From JACRLW01 sp050181465 (GTDB taxonomy: Bacteria > Planctomycetota > UBA1135 > UBA2386): DNA of 64,000 bases. The stretch lies in assembly GCA_050181465.1 (NCBI GenBank), contig JBFXDD010000001.1, positions 293,353 to 357,352 of the forward strand, read 5' to 3'. The notes under the pieces were generated by a model, which was not told the origin of the DNA, made no database searches, and was given only the letters and a program-made list of their open reading frames with translations. The translations under genes and the position numbers were made by a program. Below, piece by piece: positions 27,452-35,374 of this stretch (positions are counted from its first letter, which is position 1; each line of letters opens with the position of its first letter).

Positions 27452-28449
27452 ACGGCATCCCACTTCACGCAGATCCCCGCGGCGACGTTGTGAGCACACC
27501 GTCGGTGTTCTCCGCTTACTGCGAGGAACTCCAGCGGGTCGCCCAAGGCCTCTGCGACATGATCGCTGTCTCTCGTCCTGCGCCGGAGCAGTTCCTGTCG
27601 CAGGATCGGGAAGCGCTGCGACGCTTGATCCCGCCGTTGACTCGTCTCACGCAGTTGATCGAGAGCGTGCTGACTCAGACGCCCAATCCGACGGCGCCCA
27701 GCCAGCACACCTCGGGCTTCGGCCTCACCTCGAGCTTCGTGACCCCAACCCTCCCGGCACAGACCAGAGTTGCGCCGGCCGCGCGCCCGGAACCACCTCG
27801 ACCGACGCCGCCGTCGAAGGACGAAGACGCGACGGAGTTCGTGGAGTGGGTCCGCCGCGAGTTCGAACGGAGTCGATCGAGCGCTGGCGCATCGCCAAGC
27901 CGGCCGTTGGCCATTCCCCGACACCAGCTGCTCGACGCTCTCTCGAACACTCTGACCGGCAGTTCGAGCATCCAAGGGACGACCGGTTCGATGCCGCTCA
28001 CGGCGGTGTTCGCCATGATCGAAGGTGGCCGCAAGAGCGGCTGGCTCCATGTCCAGGCACCCCAAGAGAAAGTCCGCTTCCTCTTCGACCGGGGCGTCGT
28101 GGTCGCATCGGTTTCGGAGGCCCCGCCGCCCGGAACGCGGATCGGGGATCTCTTGGTTCGCCTCGGCTTCGTCGATGAGCTTCAGATCCAAGAGTCGTTG
28201 GACATGAGTCGTTCGACCAGGACCCCCTTGGGGGAGTGCTTGACGCGCGCGGGCATGGTCACGACGAAGCAGTTGGAACAAGTTCTGCAGACGCAACTGC
28301 TCGAGAGCTTCGAACGATTGTCTGCGGAGCCGGAGGTCGCCTACGCGTTCGTTCCCGAGTCGCGGTCCTCGCACGACGGGAAATTGCAGATGCGACCGCG
28401 GGAGTTGCTGCTGGAATCAGCCCGCCGCGCCGACGAACAACACCGCTGA
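27445..28449 (+). CDS. Second DUF4388 protein with MshEN-like repeats
   Basis: A 334-residue paralog of the protein at 25561. Order: helical N terminus (EELQRVAQGLCDMIAV), Pro-rich linker (RPEPPRPTPPS), DUF4388 at about residues 180-240 (SMPLTAVFAMIEGGRKSGWLHVQ, VRFLFDRGVVVASV), then paired units TRIGDLLVRLGFVDELQIQES and PLGECLTRAGMVTTKQLEQV. The second half-unit keeps the LGxxLxxxG...QLxxxLxxQ spacing well. The start may be the ATG at 27445 (overlapping the upstream gene) or a GTG at 27490. About 30 percent of residues appear shared with the paralog by eye in the aligned C-terminal regions; this was not computed. Function inferred as signal-responsive regulator. Confidence 0.73.
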   Translation: MLNGIPLHADPRGDVVSTPSVFSAYCEELQRVAQGLCDMIAVSRPAPEQFLSQDREALRRLIPPLTRLTQLIESVLTQTPNPTAPSQHTSGFGLTSSFVTPTLPAQTRVAPAARPEPPRPTPPSKDEDATEFVEWVRREFERSRSSAGASPSRPLAIPRHQLLDALSNTLTGSSSIQGTTGSMPLTAVFAMIEGGRKSGWLHVQAPQEKVRFLFDRGVVVASVSEAPPPGTRIGDLLVRLGFVDELQIQESLDMSRSTRTPLGECLTRAGMVTTKQLEQVLQTQLLESFERLSAEPEVAYAFVPESRSSHDGKLQMRPRELLLESARRADEQHR

Positions 28450-28549
28450 GCAAGCGCCGCGATCGGCGAGAGCGCATGCTTCGTGCCGGCAATCGGCTGC
28501 GCCGGAAGTCGCCATTGCAAGGCTGCCACGCGACCGCTCGAGCCAGGGG

Positions 28550-29869
28550 ATGGCTGGCGTCTGTTCCGTGCCGAGGAGCCGATCGGCTATCCTTGCGCTT
28601 CTCATGTCGTTTCTCGTCTCGGCGGGGTCTTGGACCTTCGCCTTCGCGCTCGTCCTCCATCCCGTCATCGCGCAGGGACCTCCCGGTTACTACGACACCG
28701 TCGATCCGACGTCCGCGCAATCGCTGCGGGCGACCCTCCACGCGGTCATCGACGACCATCAGCGCATCCCTTACACAGCGACGGCAATCGACACCTGGAA
28801 CGTACTGGAATCAGCAGATCAAGATCCGGCGAACGCGGCGCGGATCCGTGACCTCTATCGCAATCGGAGCTACGCCAAGGTCGGCGGCGGCAACAACGAC
28901 TACGATCGGGAGCACCTCTGGCCGCGCAGCTACGGCATCCCGGACGACGACGGTCGGAACTATCCCTTCACTGACTGTCACCACCTGTTTCTCTGCGATT
29001 CCGCCTACAACGCCGCTCGCAGCAACAAGCCATTCCAGGATGCCGCGCCGGGCAATACCGAGTACCCAATCGAAGGCGGTACCAACGGCATCTTCCCGGG
29101 CAACGCGAACTGGTCGACCGGATCGTTCACCACGGGGCGGTGGCAAGTTTGGTCGGACCGCCGCGGTGACGTCGCCCGCGCGCTCCTCTACATGGACATC
29201 CGCTACGAGGGCGGAGTCCACGGCGGCACCGGCTTCAGCGAGCCGGATCTGATCCTCACCGACGACCGCAATCTGATCGCGAGCCGCAACACCGGCTCCA
29301 ACGAGCCCATCGCCTACATGGGCATTCTCTCCACCTTGCTCGCCTGGAATCGTCTGGATCCGCCCGACGCGAATGAACGACGGCGCAATGACGTGGTGTA
29401 CTCGTTCCAAGGCAATCGAAATCCCTTCGTCGACCACCCGGAATGGGCCGCGATCCTGTTCGGCAGCGTCTGGCCGGGATCTTTCGAGGTCTACGGTCAA
29501 GGCTGCATCGGCTCGACCGGTCAGTTCGCACTGCTGTTCGGTGCTGGACAGCCGCTGATCGGCCAAACCTTCAACGTCGGACTCGTCGGAGTCCCCGGGC
29601 TCGCCCCCGCGGTCTTGAATCTCGACGTTCAGCGCCACGCGATCGACCTGTCGGCTGCCGGTCTCGCCGGTTGCACCGCCCTCGTGTTGCCCGTATTCGG
29701 CGTGTTCGCCACCGCGAACGCGGGTGGCTCCATCCAACTTCCACTCGGCATTCCCGCCTCGGGCTCGCTGCTCGCGACCACGATCCACGCGCAATGGGTC
29801 GCGATCGACACGAACGGTCGGGGTCTCGTTCTCTCCAACGGCGGCAGCCTGACCCTCGGAAAACTGTGA
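28550..29869 (+). CDS. Secreted endonuclease I family protein with extra C-terminal domain
   Basis: Non-specific extracellular or periplasmic nuclease of the EndA/endonuclease I family. The first 40 residues are strongly hydrophobic and end in VIAQG, a signal peptide; a start at 28604 (MSFLVSAG) is an alternative giving a shorter one. The nuclease region, about residues 45-310, has NDYDREHLWPRSYG (catalytic His motif REHxWP), FTDCHHLFLCDSAYNAARSN, DVARALLYMDIRYEG and a late NRNPFVDHPEWA, which is diagnostic. Residues about 320-439 are an added beta-rich domain beginning YGQGCIGSTGQFAL and ending in LSNGGSLTLGKL. Similar tails occur in the kelch protein at 58088 and at 59621. DNA scavenging is the likely role. 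The last codons overlap the next gene (GTGA). Confidence 0.85.
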   Translation: MAGVCSVPRSRSAILALLMSFLVSAGSWTFAFALVLHPVIAQGPPGYYDTVDPTSAQSLRATLHAVIDDHQRIPYTATAIDTWNVLESADQDPANAARIRDLYRNRSYAKVGGGNNDYDREHLWPRSYGIPDDDGRNYPFTDCHHLFLCDSAYNAARSNKPFQDAAPGNTEYPIEGGTNGIFPGNANWSTGSFTTGRWQVWSDRRGDVARALLYMDIRYEGGVHGGTGFSEPDLILTDDRNLIASRNTGSNEPIAYMGILSTLLAWNRLDPPDANERRRNDVVYSFQGNRNPFVDHPEWAAILFGSVWPGSFEVYGQGCIGSTGQFALLFGAGQPLIGQTFNVGLVGVPGLAPAVLNLDVQRHAIDLSAAGLAGCTALVLPVFGVFATANAGGSIQLPLGIPASGSLLATTIHAQWVAIDTNGRGLVLSNGGSLTLGKL

Positions 29870-30861
29870 CGCGTCCGCCCCGTCGCATCCTTCGTCGACT
29901 CCTCGGCTTGACGGTTGGGCTCCTGCTCGCCGCGCTGGCTCTGGAGTTGGGCCTTCGCATCTTCGACCCCTACCACTACCGCGACGACGATGCCGTGCGT
30001 GACTTCGCGCGCGCCCTGCGCGATACACGGCCCATCGCTCCCGCGCTCAGTTCGTTCTACCTGACCCCGAGCGCACACATCGAGTTCCTCGGCCAGACCT
30101 TCGACATCAACGAGCGCGGGTACCGCACGCCGTTGGTTCCGTACGAGAAACCTCCGGACGTCTACCGCATCGTGGTCGTCGGCGACTCTGTGCCCTTCGG
30201 TTGGGGCGTCGCAGAGTCGGAGTGCTTTCCACGCTTGCTCGAGACCAAGCTCAACGTGAAGGCCGCGCCCTTCGGCAGGCGTCGAGTCGAAGTGATCAAC
30301 CTGTCTGGACCGGGTCGCGGACTGGGCGACTACCTGATCGTGCTGCAGAACGAGGCGATGCGATACGGGCCGGATCACGTCGTCATCCCACTCGTGTTCA
30401 ACGACGTGCCGGTGCTCGAAGTGATTCCCAAAGAGCAGCGCAAGCCCGGCCCAGGGCCGCTCCCGGATTGGCTGAACGTCAGCTACGCCGCACGTCTCGT
30501 CCACGTCCTACAACAACGCGTTCGCGGCGCCGAGATGGGCGGCGACTACTGGATCGGGATTCGATCGTCACCCGAAGCTCTGGCCGCGTTCCCCTTCGCG
30601 TTCCGTGCGTTCCAGGGCGAGGCAGGAAGTGTGCCCATCCTGCTCTTCGACACGATCGGTGAGGGCCCCGGCCAGGGCGTCCCTGAGATCGCCAAAGCAG
30701 CAGCCGACGCGGGCCTCGACCGCCTCGAGTGTTTTCTCGACATGCGGGAATGGCCGACCAAGTGGGCGATCCGAGCGCCCAAGCACAATCACCCCAACGC
30801 CGCGGCGCACGCCTACTACGCGGACCGCCTGGTCGAGTGGTTCACCGCTCACGGCTGGTGA
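29866..30861 (+). CDS. SGNH/GDSL-family hydrolase, membrane-anchored
   Basis: A 331-residue protein starting at GTG (29866-29868), which overlaps the endonuclease stop. Residues about 9-27 form an N-terminal membrane helix (GLTVGLLLAALALELGLRIF) after an Arg-rich start, so the enzyme is probably anchored with its catalytic part outside. SGNH blocks are recognisable: VVVGDSVPFGWG (nucleophile Ser), GPGRGLGDYL (oxyanion Gly), VFNDVPVLE (block III Asn) and KHNHPNAAAH (His). The usual Asp three residues before that His is replaced by Lys, so catalytic competence is uncertain. Members include esterases and O-acetyl-transferring or -removing enzymes of polysaccharides. It faces an ATP-grasp gene across 18 bases, ends converging. 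Confidence 0.75.
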   Translation: MTRPPRRILRRLLGLTVGLLLAALALELGLRIFDPYHYRDDDAVRDFARALRDTRPIAPALSSFYLTPSAHIEFLGQTFDINERGYRTPLVPYEKPPDVYRIVVVGDSVPFGWGVAESECFPRLLETKLNVKAAPFGRRRVEVINLSGPGRGLGDYLIVLQNEAMRYGPDHVVIPLVFNDVPVLEVIPKEQRKPGPGPLPDWLNVSYAARLVHVLQQRVRGAEMGGDYWIGIRSSPEALAAFPFAFRAFQGEAGSVPILLFDTIGEGPGQGVPEIAKAAADAGLDRLECFLDMREWPTKWAIRAPKHNHPNAAAHAYYADRLVEWFTAHGW

Positions 30862-30879
30862 GCGGCGACTGCAACGAAG

Positions 30880-32100
30880 TCACTGGGCGCGGACCTTCAC
30901 GGTGCGCCCCACATCGTCGAGAGCTTCGCGAAGAACGTCGTAGTCCGGGTGACGCAAGACGACCCACGCATTCGCGTGGTAGCCGTTCTCGACTGGCTGA
31001 GTCGCACTGCCGATCGGCGGGAAATGCTCGCGGACGATCCAGGACGCGTAGCGAGCGCGAATCTGATTCCAGCCGTCGTAACCCACGATTCGGCCGTCGC
31101 GATCGGGACGCAGCGCGATCATCCCTGCCGAGAACCGCCGCGACATCTTGGCCGGACTTCCACCGTGCACGATCGCGCGCGCCCACTCCACATAGAGATC
31201 ACTGTCGTTCGCAGCCGAGTAGACGTCCCACACGCCAACACCGGGCGGCCGACAGCCGATCTCGCTGAACTTCAGACCCTTGGGTCCAAAGAACCACTCC
31301 ATGTGCGTGGCCGACGTCTCGATCCCGAGTGCCGCGAGAACGCGTCGCCCCATCGCGCGAAGTTCGGTGTAGCCCGACCCGTCAACCCGGTTCGTGCAGA
31401 CGATCTGCGGCGAGATCCACCGCGTTCGCATCGCCTCGAGCACGTTCGGGTAGTAATGGCAGGCGAACTCGTGGAGCACCTGACCTCCCACCGTCACCGT
31501 GTCCCAGAAGCCCTCGTGCCCTTCGATGAACTCTTCGATCGCCACCGCCGTCCCACGGTCGACGCCGTGCTCGGCGAGCGCACGTTCCAATCCGGCGGCA
31601 TCGTCGACGCGCACCGCACCCGCCGCCCCGGCCGCCGCCAGCGGCTTCACGATGACCGGATAACCGATCGAATTGACGAACTCGCGAGCACTCGCCAGAT
31701 CGGACACTCCGCGAGACTGTGCCGTCGGCACCCCGGCCTCACGCAAGGCATGCTTCATCGCGGCCTTGTCGCGGCACAGGAACGCGGTTCGCTCACTCGT
31801 TCCTTGGATTCCTGTCGCCGCACGAACCCGCGCGACCGGCAAGACGTGGGCCTCGACCGTGGTCTCCAGTCGGTCGACCCAACCCCGCGCCTGAATCGAA
31901 CGAACCGCCTTCTCGAGTGCGGCCTCATCGACCACGCTCTTCACCTGGACGTAGCCGGACAGCCAGGACGCAAGTTCGGGATCCAGCACTTCCGGAGATC
32001 GCTCGCCGATGCCGGTCACGCGAGCGCCCACCGCGGCGAGCGCTCGAACATGTTCACGTTGGGTTCGCGGGAAAGCCGGCTCGACGAAGATCACGTGCAT
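30880..32100 (-). CDS. ATP-grasp ligase (paralog 1)
   Basis: A 406-residue cytoplasmic enzyme predicted to join a carboxylate to an amine, through an acyl-phosphate formed with ATP. Order: an N-terminal pre-ATP-grasp Rossmann-like part (MHVIFVEPAFPRTQREHVRAL), then CRDKAAMKHALREAGVPTA, the A-subdomain strand YPVIVKPLAAAGAAGAVRV, EEFIEGHEGFWDTVTVGG, and the metal-binding end MEWFFGPKGLKFSEIGCRPPG. The C terminus ends in WVVLRHPDYDVLREAL. Two other genes here, at 33681 and 38557, keep the same spacing: HMEWF, G-x-RPPG or RAPG, and VLRHP or VVRHP. The enzyme belongs to the carbamoyl-phosphate-like/amino-acid-ligase type; substrates unknown. It shares an operon direction with glgA (41 bases between). 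Confidence 0.85.
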   Translation of the reverse strand: MHVIFVEPAFPRTQREHVRALAAVGARVTGIGERSPEVLDPELASWLSGYVQVKSVVDEAALEKAVRSIQARGWVDRLETTVEAHVLPVARVRAATGIQGTSERTAFLCRDKAAMKHALREAGVPTAQSRGVSDLASAREFVNSIGYPVIVKPLAAAGAAGAVRVDDAAGLERALAEHGVDRGTAVAIEEFIEGHEGFWDTVTVGGQVLHEFACHYYPNVLEAMRTRWISPQIVCTNRVDGSGYTELRAMGRRVLAALGIETSATHMEWFFGPKGLKFSEIGCRPPGVGVWDVYSAANDSDLYVEWARAIVHGGSPAKMSRRFSAGMIALRPDRDGRIVGYDGWNQIRARYASWIVREHFPPIGSATQPVENGYHANAWVVLRHPDYDVLREALDDVGRTVKVRAQ

Positions 32101-32140
32101 CGCTCCCGATCTTCGCGAAGCGTGACCGCGGAAGGAAGAG

Positions 32141-33607
32141 TCAGCGCGCGATGCGTCGATACAGGTCGACGTATCGGGGACCCTGCCGATCCCACGACCA
32201 GTCCTGGGCCATCCCGTTTGCCATCAGCTTCGCCCATGCAGCCTTGTCGTCCCAGGTGGCGATCGTCCGCTGCATGGTCGACAGCAACGCATGGGCATCG
32301 AAGCGGTCGAATACGAAGCCGGTGCCGGTGCCGGTCGCCGGGTTCCAGTCTTGCACCGTGTCCGCGAGGCCGCCGGTACGGCGCACGATCGGGACCGTGC
32401 CGTACCGCAGGCTGTACATCTGGTTCAAGCCGCACGGCTCGAACAGCGACGGCATCAGGAACACGTCGGAGCCGGCCTCGATCCAGTGCGCGAGTTCTTC
32501 GTGATAGCCGCGGTAGATGCCGACCCGGTCGGGGAGCTGATCGCGTAGCCACTGGAAGTAGTCCTCGTAGCGCGCTTCCCCGCTGCCGAGCGCACACAGC
32601 CGGACCCGCTCATCGCGCATGATGACCGGGAGCGTGTCGGGCAGCAGATCGAAGCCCTTTTGCGAAGTCAGGCGCGACACGATGCCGATCACGATCGAAT
32701 CGTCGCCGCTGCGCAGATTGAAGCGATCGAGCAGCTTGCGTTTGGCAACGGCCTTCCCGGCCAGGTTCTTGTTCGAAAAGGGTGCCGAGAGCCAGCGGTC
32801 GTTCTCGGGATCCCAATCACCGTAGTCGACGCCGTTCACGATTCCGCTGAGGGCGCTGCTGCGCGCCCGGAGCACGGGATCGAGGCCCCGACCGCCTTCG
32901 GCTGACTGGATCTCGCGGGCGTAGCTCTCGCTGACCGTCGTCAACCAGTCGGCGTAGAGGAGCCCGGTCTTCAGGAAGTTCACTTCGTTGCGATCGCGCA
33001 GATCGTCCTGATGGAACAGGCTTCGCGACTCGGCCAGGCCCAGGTCCTCGATGACCCGGGCGGGGAATTGCCCCTGGTAGCCGATGTTGTGGATCGTCAG
33101 GAGCGTCTTCGTGCGGCGGAACATTCCGTCCCACGCGTAGACGGTCCGCAGATAGAGCGGGATGAGCGCCGTGTGCCAGTCGTTGCAGTGAAACACGTCC
33201 GGAGCGAACTGCAGCCGCTGACAGAATTCGATCGCCGCGCGGCAGAGCAGACCGAAACGGATGTGCTCGTCCGCGTACGTCGACGAATACAGCCGATCGC
33301 GCGCGAACATCGTCGGGCAATCGACAAAGTAGACCCGAACCTTGCTGTCCGGCAGCGTGCCGACCATCGCCCCGACTTCGTGCTCACTGCCGTCGAAGCG
33401 GATCTTCAATCGCCCGACGTCGCGGGCCTCATGCAGGTCGAAGCCGCCGCTGCGCACCTGGCCGTAGAGCGGCATGAACACGTTCGCTTCGTGTCCGGCC
33501 TTGCCGAGCCAGCGACCCAGCCCCGCGACGACGTCGGCGAGACCGCCGGTCTTGGCGAACGGAGTGACTTCGGAGGAAACCAGTGAGATGCGGAGCGGAT
33601 CGGTCAT
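32141..33607 (-). CDS. glgA: Glycogen synthase (GT5, ADP-glucose)
   Basis: Extends alpha-1,4-glucan chains from ADP-glucose. The 488-residue product is the normal length. The ADP-glucose site KTGGLADV is at residues 19-26, and the GT-B C-terminal signature is MPSLFEPCGLNQMYSLRYG followed by VRRTGGLADTV. Also seen are HCNDWHTALIPLYL and TIHNIGYQGQFP. The ATG at 33607 gives MTDPLRISLVSSEVTPFAKTGG, the standard start. Partner glgC lies 12 kb away at 45326; the intervening DNA holds ATP-grasp genes, so glgA is embedded among them rather than beside its usual neighbours. It diverges from ATP-grasp paralog 2 across 73 bases, allowing shared regulation. Confidence 0.95.
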   Translation of the reverse strand: MTDPLRISLVSSEVTPFAKTGGLADVVAGLGRWLGKAGHEANVFMPLYGQVRSGGFDLHEARDVGRLKIRFDGSEHEVGAMVGTLPDSKVRVYFVDCPTMFARDRLYSSTYADEHIRFGLLCRAAIEFCQRLQFAPDVFHCNDWHTALIPLYLRTVYAWDGMFRRTKTLLTIHNIGYQGQFPARVIEDLGLAESRSLFHQDDLRDRNEVNFLKTGLLYADWLTTVSESYAREIQSAEGGRGLDPVLRARSSALSGIVNGVDYGDWDPENDRWLSAPFSNKNLAGKAVAKRKLLDRFNLRSGDDSIVIGIVSRLTSQKGFDLLPDTLPVIMRDERVRLCALGSGEARYEDYFQWLRDQLPDRVGIYRGYHEELAHWIEAGSDVFLMPSLFEPCGLNQMYSLRYGTVPIVRRTGGLADTVQDWNPATGTGTGFVFDRFDAHALLSTMQRTIATWDDKAAWAKLMANGMAQDWSWDRQGPRYVDLYRRIAR

Positions 33608-33680
33608 GAGCCTTGAAGGCGACGGTTCGGGCCGGTCCGATGCACGCAACTCGACGCTGGCCCAAGGCCAAAGAGTAGCG

Positions 33681-34910
33681 ATGCACCACTGCGTTTTCGC
33701 CGCCCCCTTCGCGCTGGAAAGCACGATGCGATTTCTCGACGCGACCGTCGCCGTGCCCGGCGTGCGCGTCGCAGTCCTGTCCCAGGAGCCGATCACGCGC
33801 ATCCCGAAGGACATCCGCGAGGCGATCGTCGGCTTCGAGCAGATCAAGAATGCCCTCGACGGCGACCAACTCGCCGACGGCGCACTTCGGCTCGCGCCGA
33901 CCTTCGGCGGGCCGATCCACTCTTTGGTCGGAATCCTCGAGCAGGCGCAGGTGCCGCTCGCTGAAGCGAGGGCACGCCTGCGATTGCCTGGGCTGTCACC
34001 CGACGCCGCTCGCAACTTTCGCGACAAGTCGCGCATGAAGGACATCCTGCGCGCCCACAACCTGCCTTGCGCACGCCACGAACTCGCGCGCAGCGCGAGT
34101 GAGGCTCGCGCGATGGCCGCGCGTATCGGCTATCCCGTCGTCGTCAAGCCGCCGGCCGGAGCCGGCGCCAAGTCCACGCTGCGGGTCGACCAGGTCGCGC
34201 AGCTCGACGCCTATCTCGCACAAACACCGCCGATCGCGAACTCTCCGCTTCTCATCGAAGAGTTCATCCACGGCCGCGAGTTCTCCTTCGATTCCATCTC
34301 AGTTCGGGGCCGTCACGAGTTCGGATCGGTCTGCGTCTATCGCCCGACGCCGCTCGAGGTCGTCCAGTCCGATTGGATCCAGTGGTGTGTCCTGTTGCCC
34401 CGCGAGATCGACGTCCCTGCCTTCGCTCCGATCCTCGAACACGGCCCACGTGCGCTCGAGGCCCTGGGTATGACGACCGGGATCTCCCACATGGAGTGGT
34501 TTCGTCGAAACGATGGGTCGATCGCGATCAGCGAGGTAGGCGCACGACCACCCGGCGCACAGTTCATGTCATTGCTGAGTCTGGCGCACGACACCGACTT
34601 CTACGCGATCTGGGCGCGCCTCATGACCGGCCACGGGTTCGACCTCCCGCCACGGCGTTTCGCGACAGGGGCCGCCTACTTGCGCGCGCAGGGTGGCGGA
34701 GAACGCATCTCCGCCGTGCACGGATGGGACGCGATCGCCAAGGAACTCGGTGATCTCGTCGTCGAGAAGAAGCTCCCGCAGGTCGGGAGTGTTCCAAGTT
34801 CGAGCTACGAGGGTGACGGCTACGTCCTGCTGCGCCACCCCGAGACGGCCGTCGTACAGCGCGCTTTGGAGCGGCTGGTCGAGTCCGTCATCGTTCGAAC
34901 CAATCGATGA
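33681..34910 (+). CDS. ATP-grasp ligase (paralog 2)
   Basis: A 409-residue predicted carboxylate-amine ligase. The ATG at 33681 gives a Rossmann-like start (MHHCVFAAPFALESTMRFLD); further upstream codons read as non-coding. ATP-grasp features: FRDKSRMKDILRAHNLPCA, YPVVVKPPAGAGAKSTLRV, LLIEEFIHGREFSFDSISV, HMEWFRRNDGSIAISEVGARPPG and a closing YVLLRHPETAV. The Glu and Arg in EVGARPPG are expected metal and substrate contacts. Compared with paralog 1, the C-terminal half is the most alike. Its stop overlaps the following membrane-protein gene (ATGA), and its start faces glgA, so it may be co-regulated with glycogen synthesis. Substrate unknown. Confidence 0.83.
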   Translation: MHHCVFAAPFALESTMRFLDATVAVPGVRVAVLSQEPITRIPKDIREAIVGFEQIKNALDGDQLADGALRLAPTFGGPIHSLVGILEQAQVPLAEARARLRLPGLSPDAARNFRDKSRMKDILRAHNLPCARHELARSASEARAMAARIGYPVVVKPPAGAGAKSTLRVDQVAQLDAYLAQTPPIANSPLLIEEFIHGREFSFDSISVRGRHEFGSVCVYRPTPLEVVQSDWIQWCVLLPREIDVPAFAPILEHGPRALEALGMTTGISHMEWFRRNDGSIAISEVGARPPGAQFMSLLSLAHDTDFYAIWARLMTGHGFDLPPRRFATGAAYLRAQGGGERISAVHGWDAIAKELGDLVVEKKLPQVGSVPSSSYEGDGYVLLRHPETAVVQRALERLVESVIVRTNR

Positions 34911-35368
34911 TCGCGACGGACCTCGATCCGCTCGCGTGGTGGCGCGCAGCCCGTGACTGGCTCGAACGAACGCCGCACGCGGGTTGGTGGATCGCGGGCA
35001 TCTGGCTGCTCTCGTTCTTCGGAAGCCTGGCCCTCATGCGGATCGTGATCGTGCGCATGCCCGCCGACTGGTTCTGCCGGCACGATCGACCGCTCCGCCG
35101 ACGACATCCCGTGCTCGCGATCGCTCTGGTCATCGCACGCAACCTCGTCGGATTGCTGCTCCTCGCCGCGGGACTCGTCATGCTCGTCGGGCCAGGCCAA
35201 GGCGTGCTCGTCATCCTGTTGGCCATCGGCTTCCTCGACTTCCCGGGAAAGCGTCGCCTCGAACTCGCGCTGGTTCGAAGACCGCGCGTGCGGGCGGCGA
35301 TCGACTGGATCCGCCGCCGTGCGGGTCGTGCCCCGATCATCCTGCCGGGCGATCGAAGCACGACCTGA
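34907..35368 (+). CDS. PGPGW-type transmembrane protein
   Basis: A 153-residue inner-membrane protein. Two hydrophobic regions stand out: residues about 27-48 (GWWIAGIWLLSFFGSLALM) and about 70-108 (LAIALVIARNLVGLLLLAAG, then VMLVGPGQGVLVILLAIGF). The loop VGPGQGVLVILLAIGFLDFP matches the putative PGPGW transmembrane family, in which a PGPGxG turn joins two helices; the role of this family is unknown. The C terminus is strongly basic (KRRLELALVRRPRVRAAID) and probably cytoplasmic. It is translationally coupled to ATP-grasp paralog 2 and converges on the subtilase gene six bases away. Confidence 0.72.
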   Translation: MIATDLDPLAWWRAARDWLERTPHAGWWIAGIWLLSFFGSLALMRIVIVRMPADWFCRHDRPLRRRHPVLAIALVIARNLVGLLLLAAGLVMLVGPGQGVLVILLAIGFLDFPGKRRLELALVRRPRVRAAIDWIRRRAGRAPIILPGDRSTT

Positions 35369-35374
35369 GCTGCA

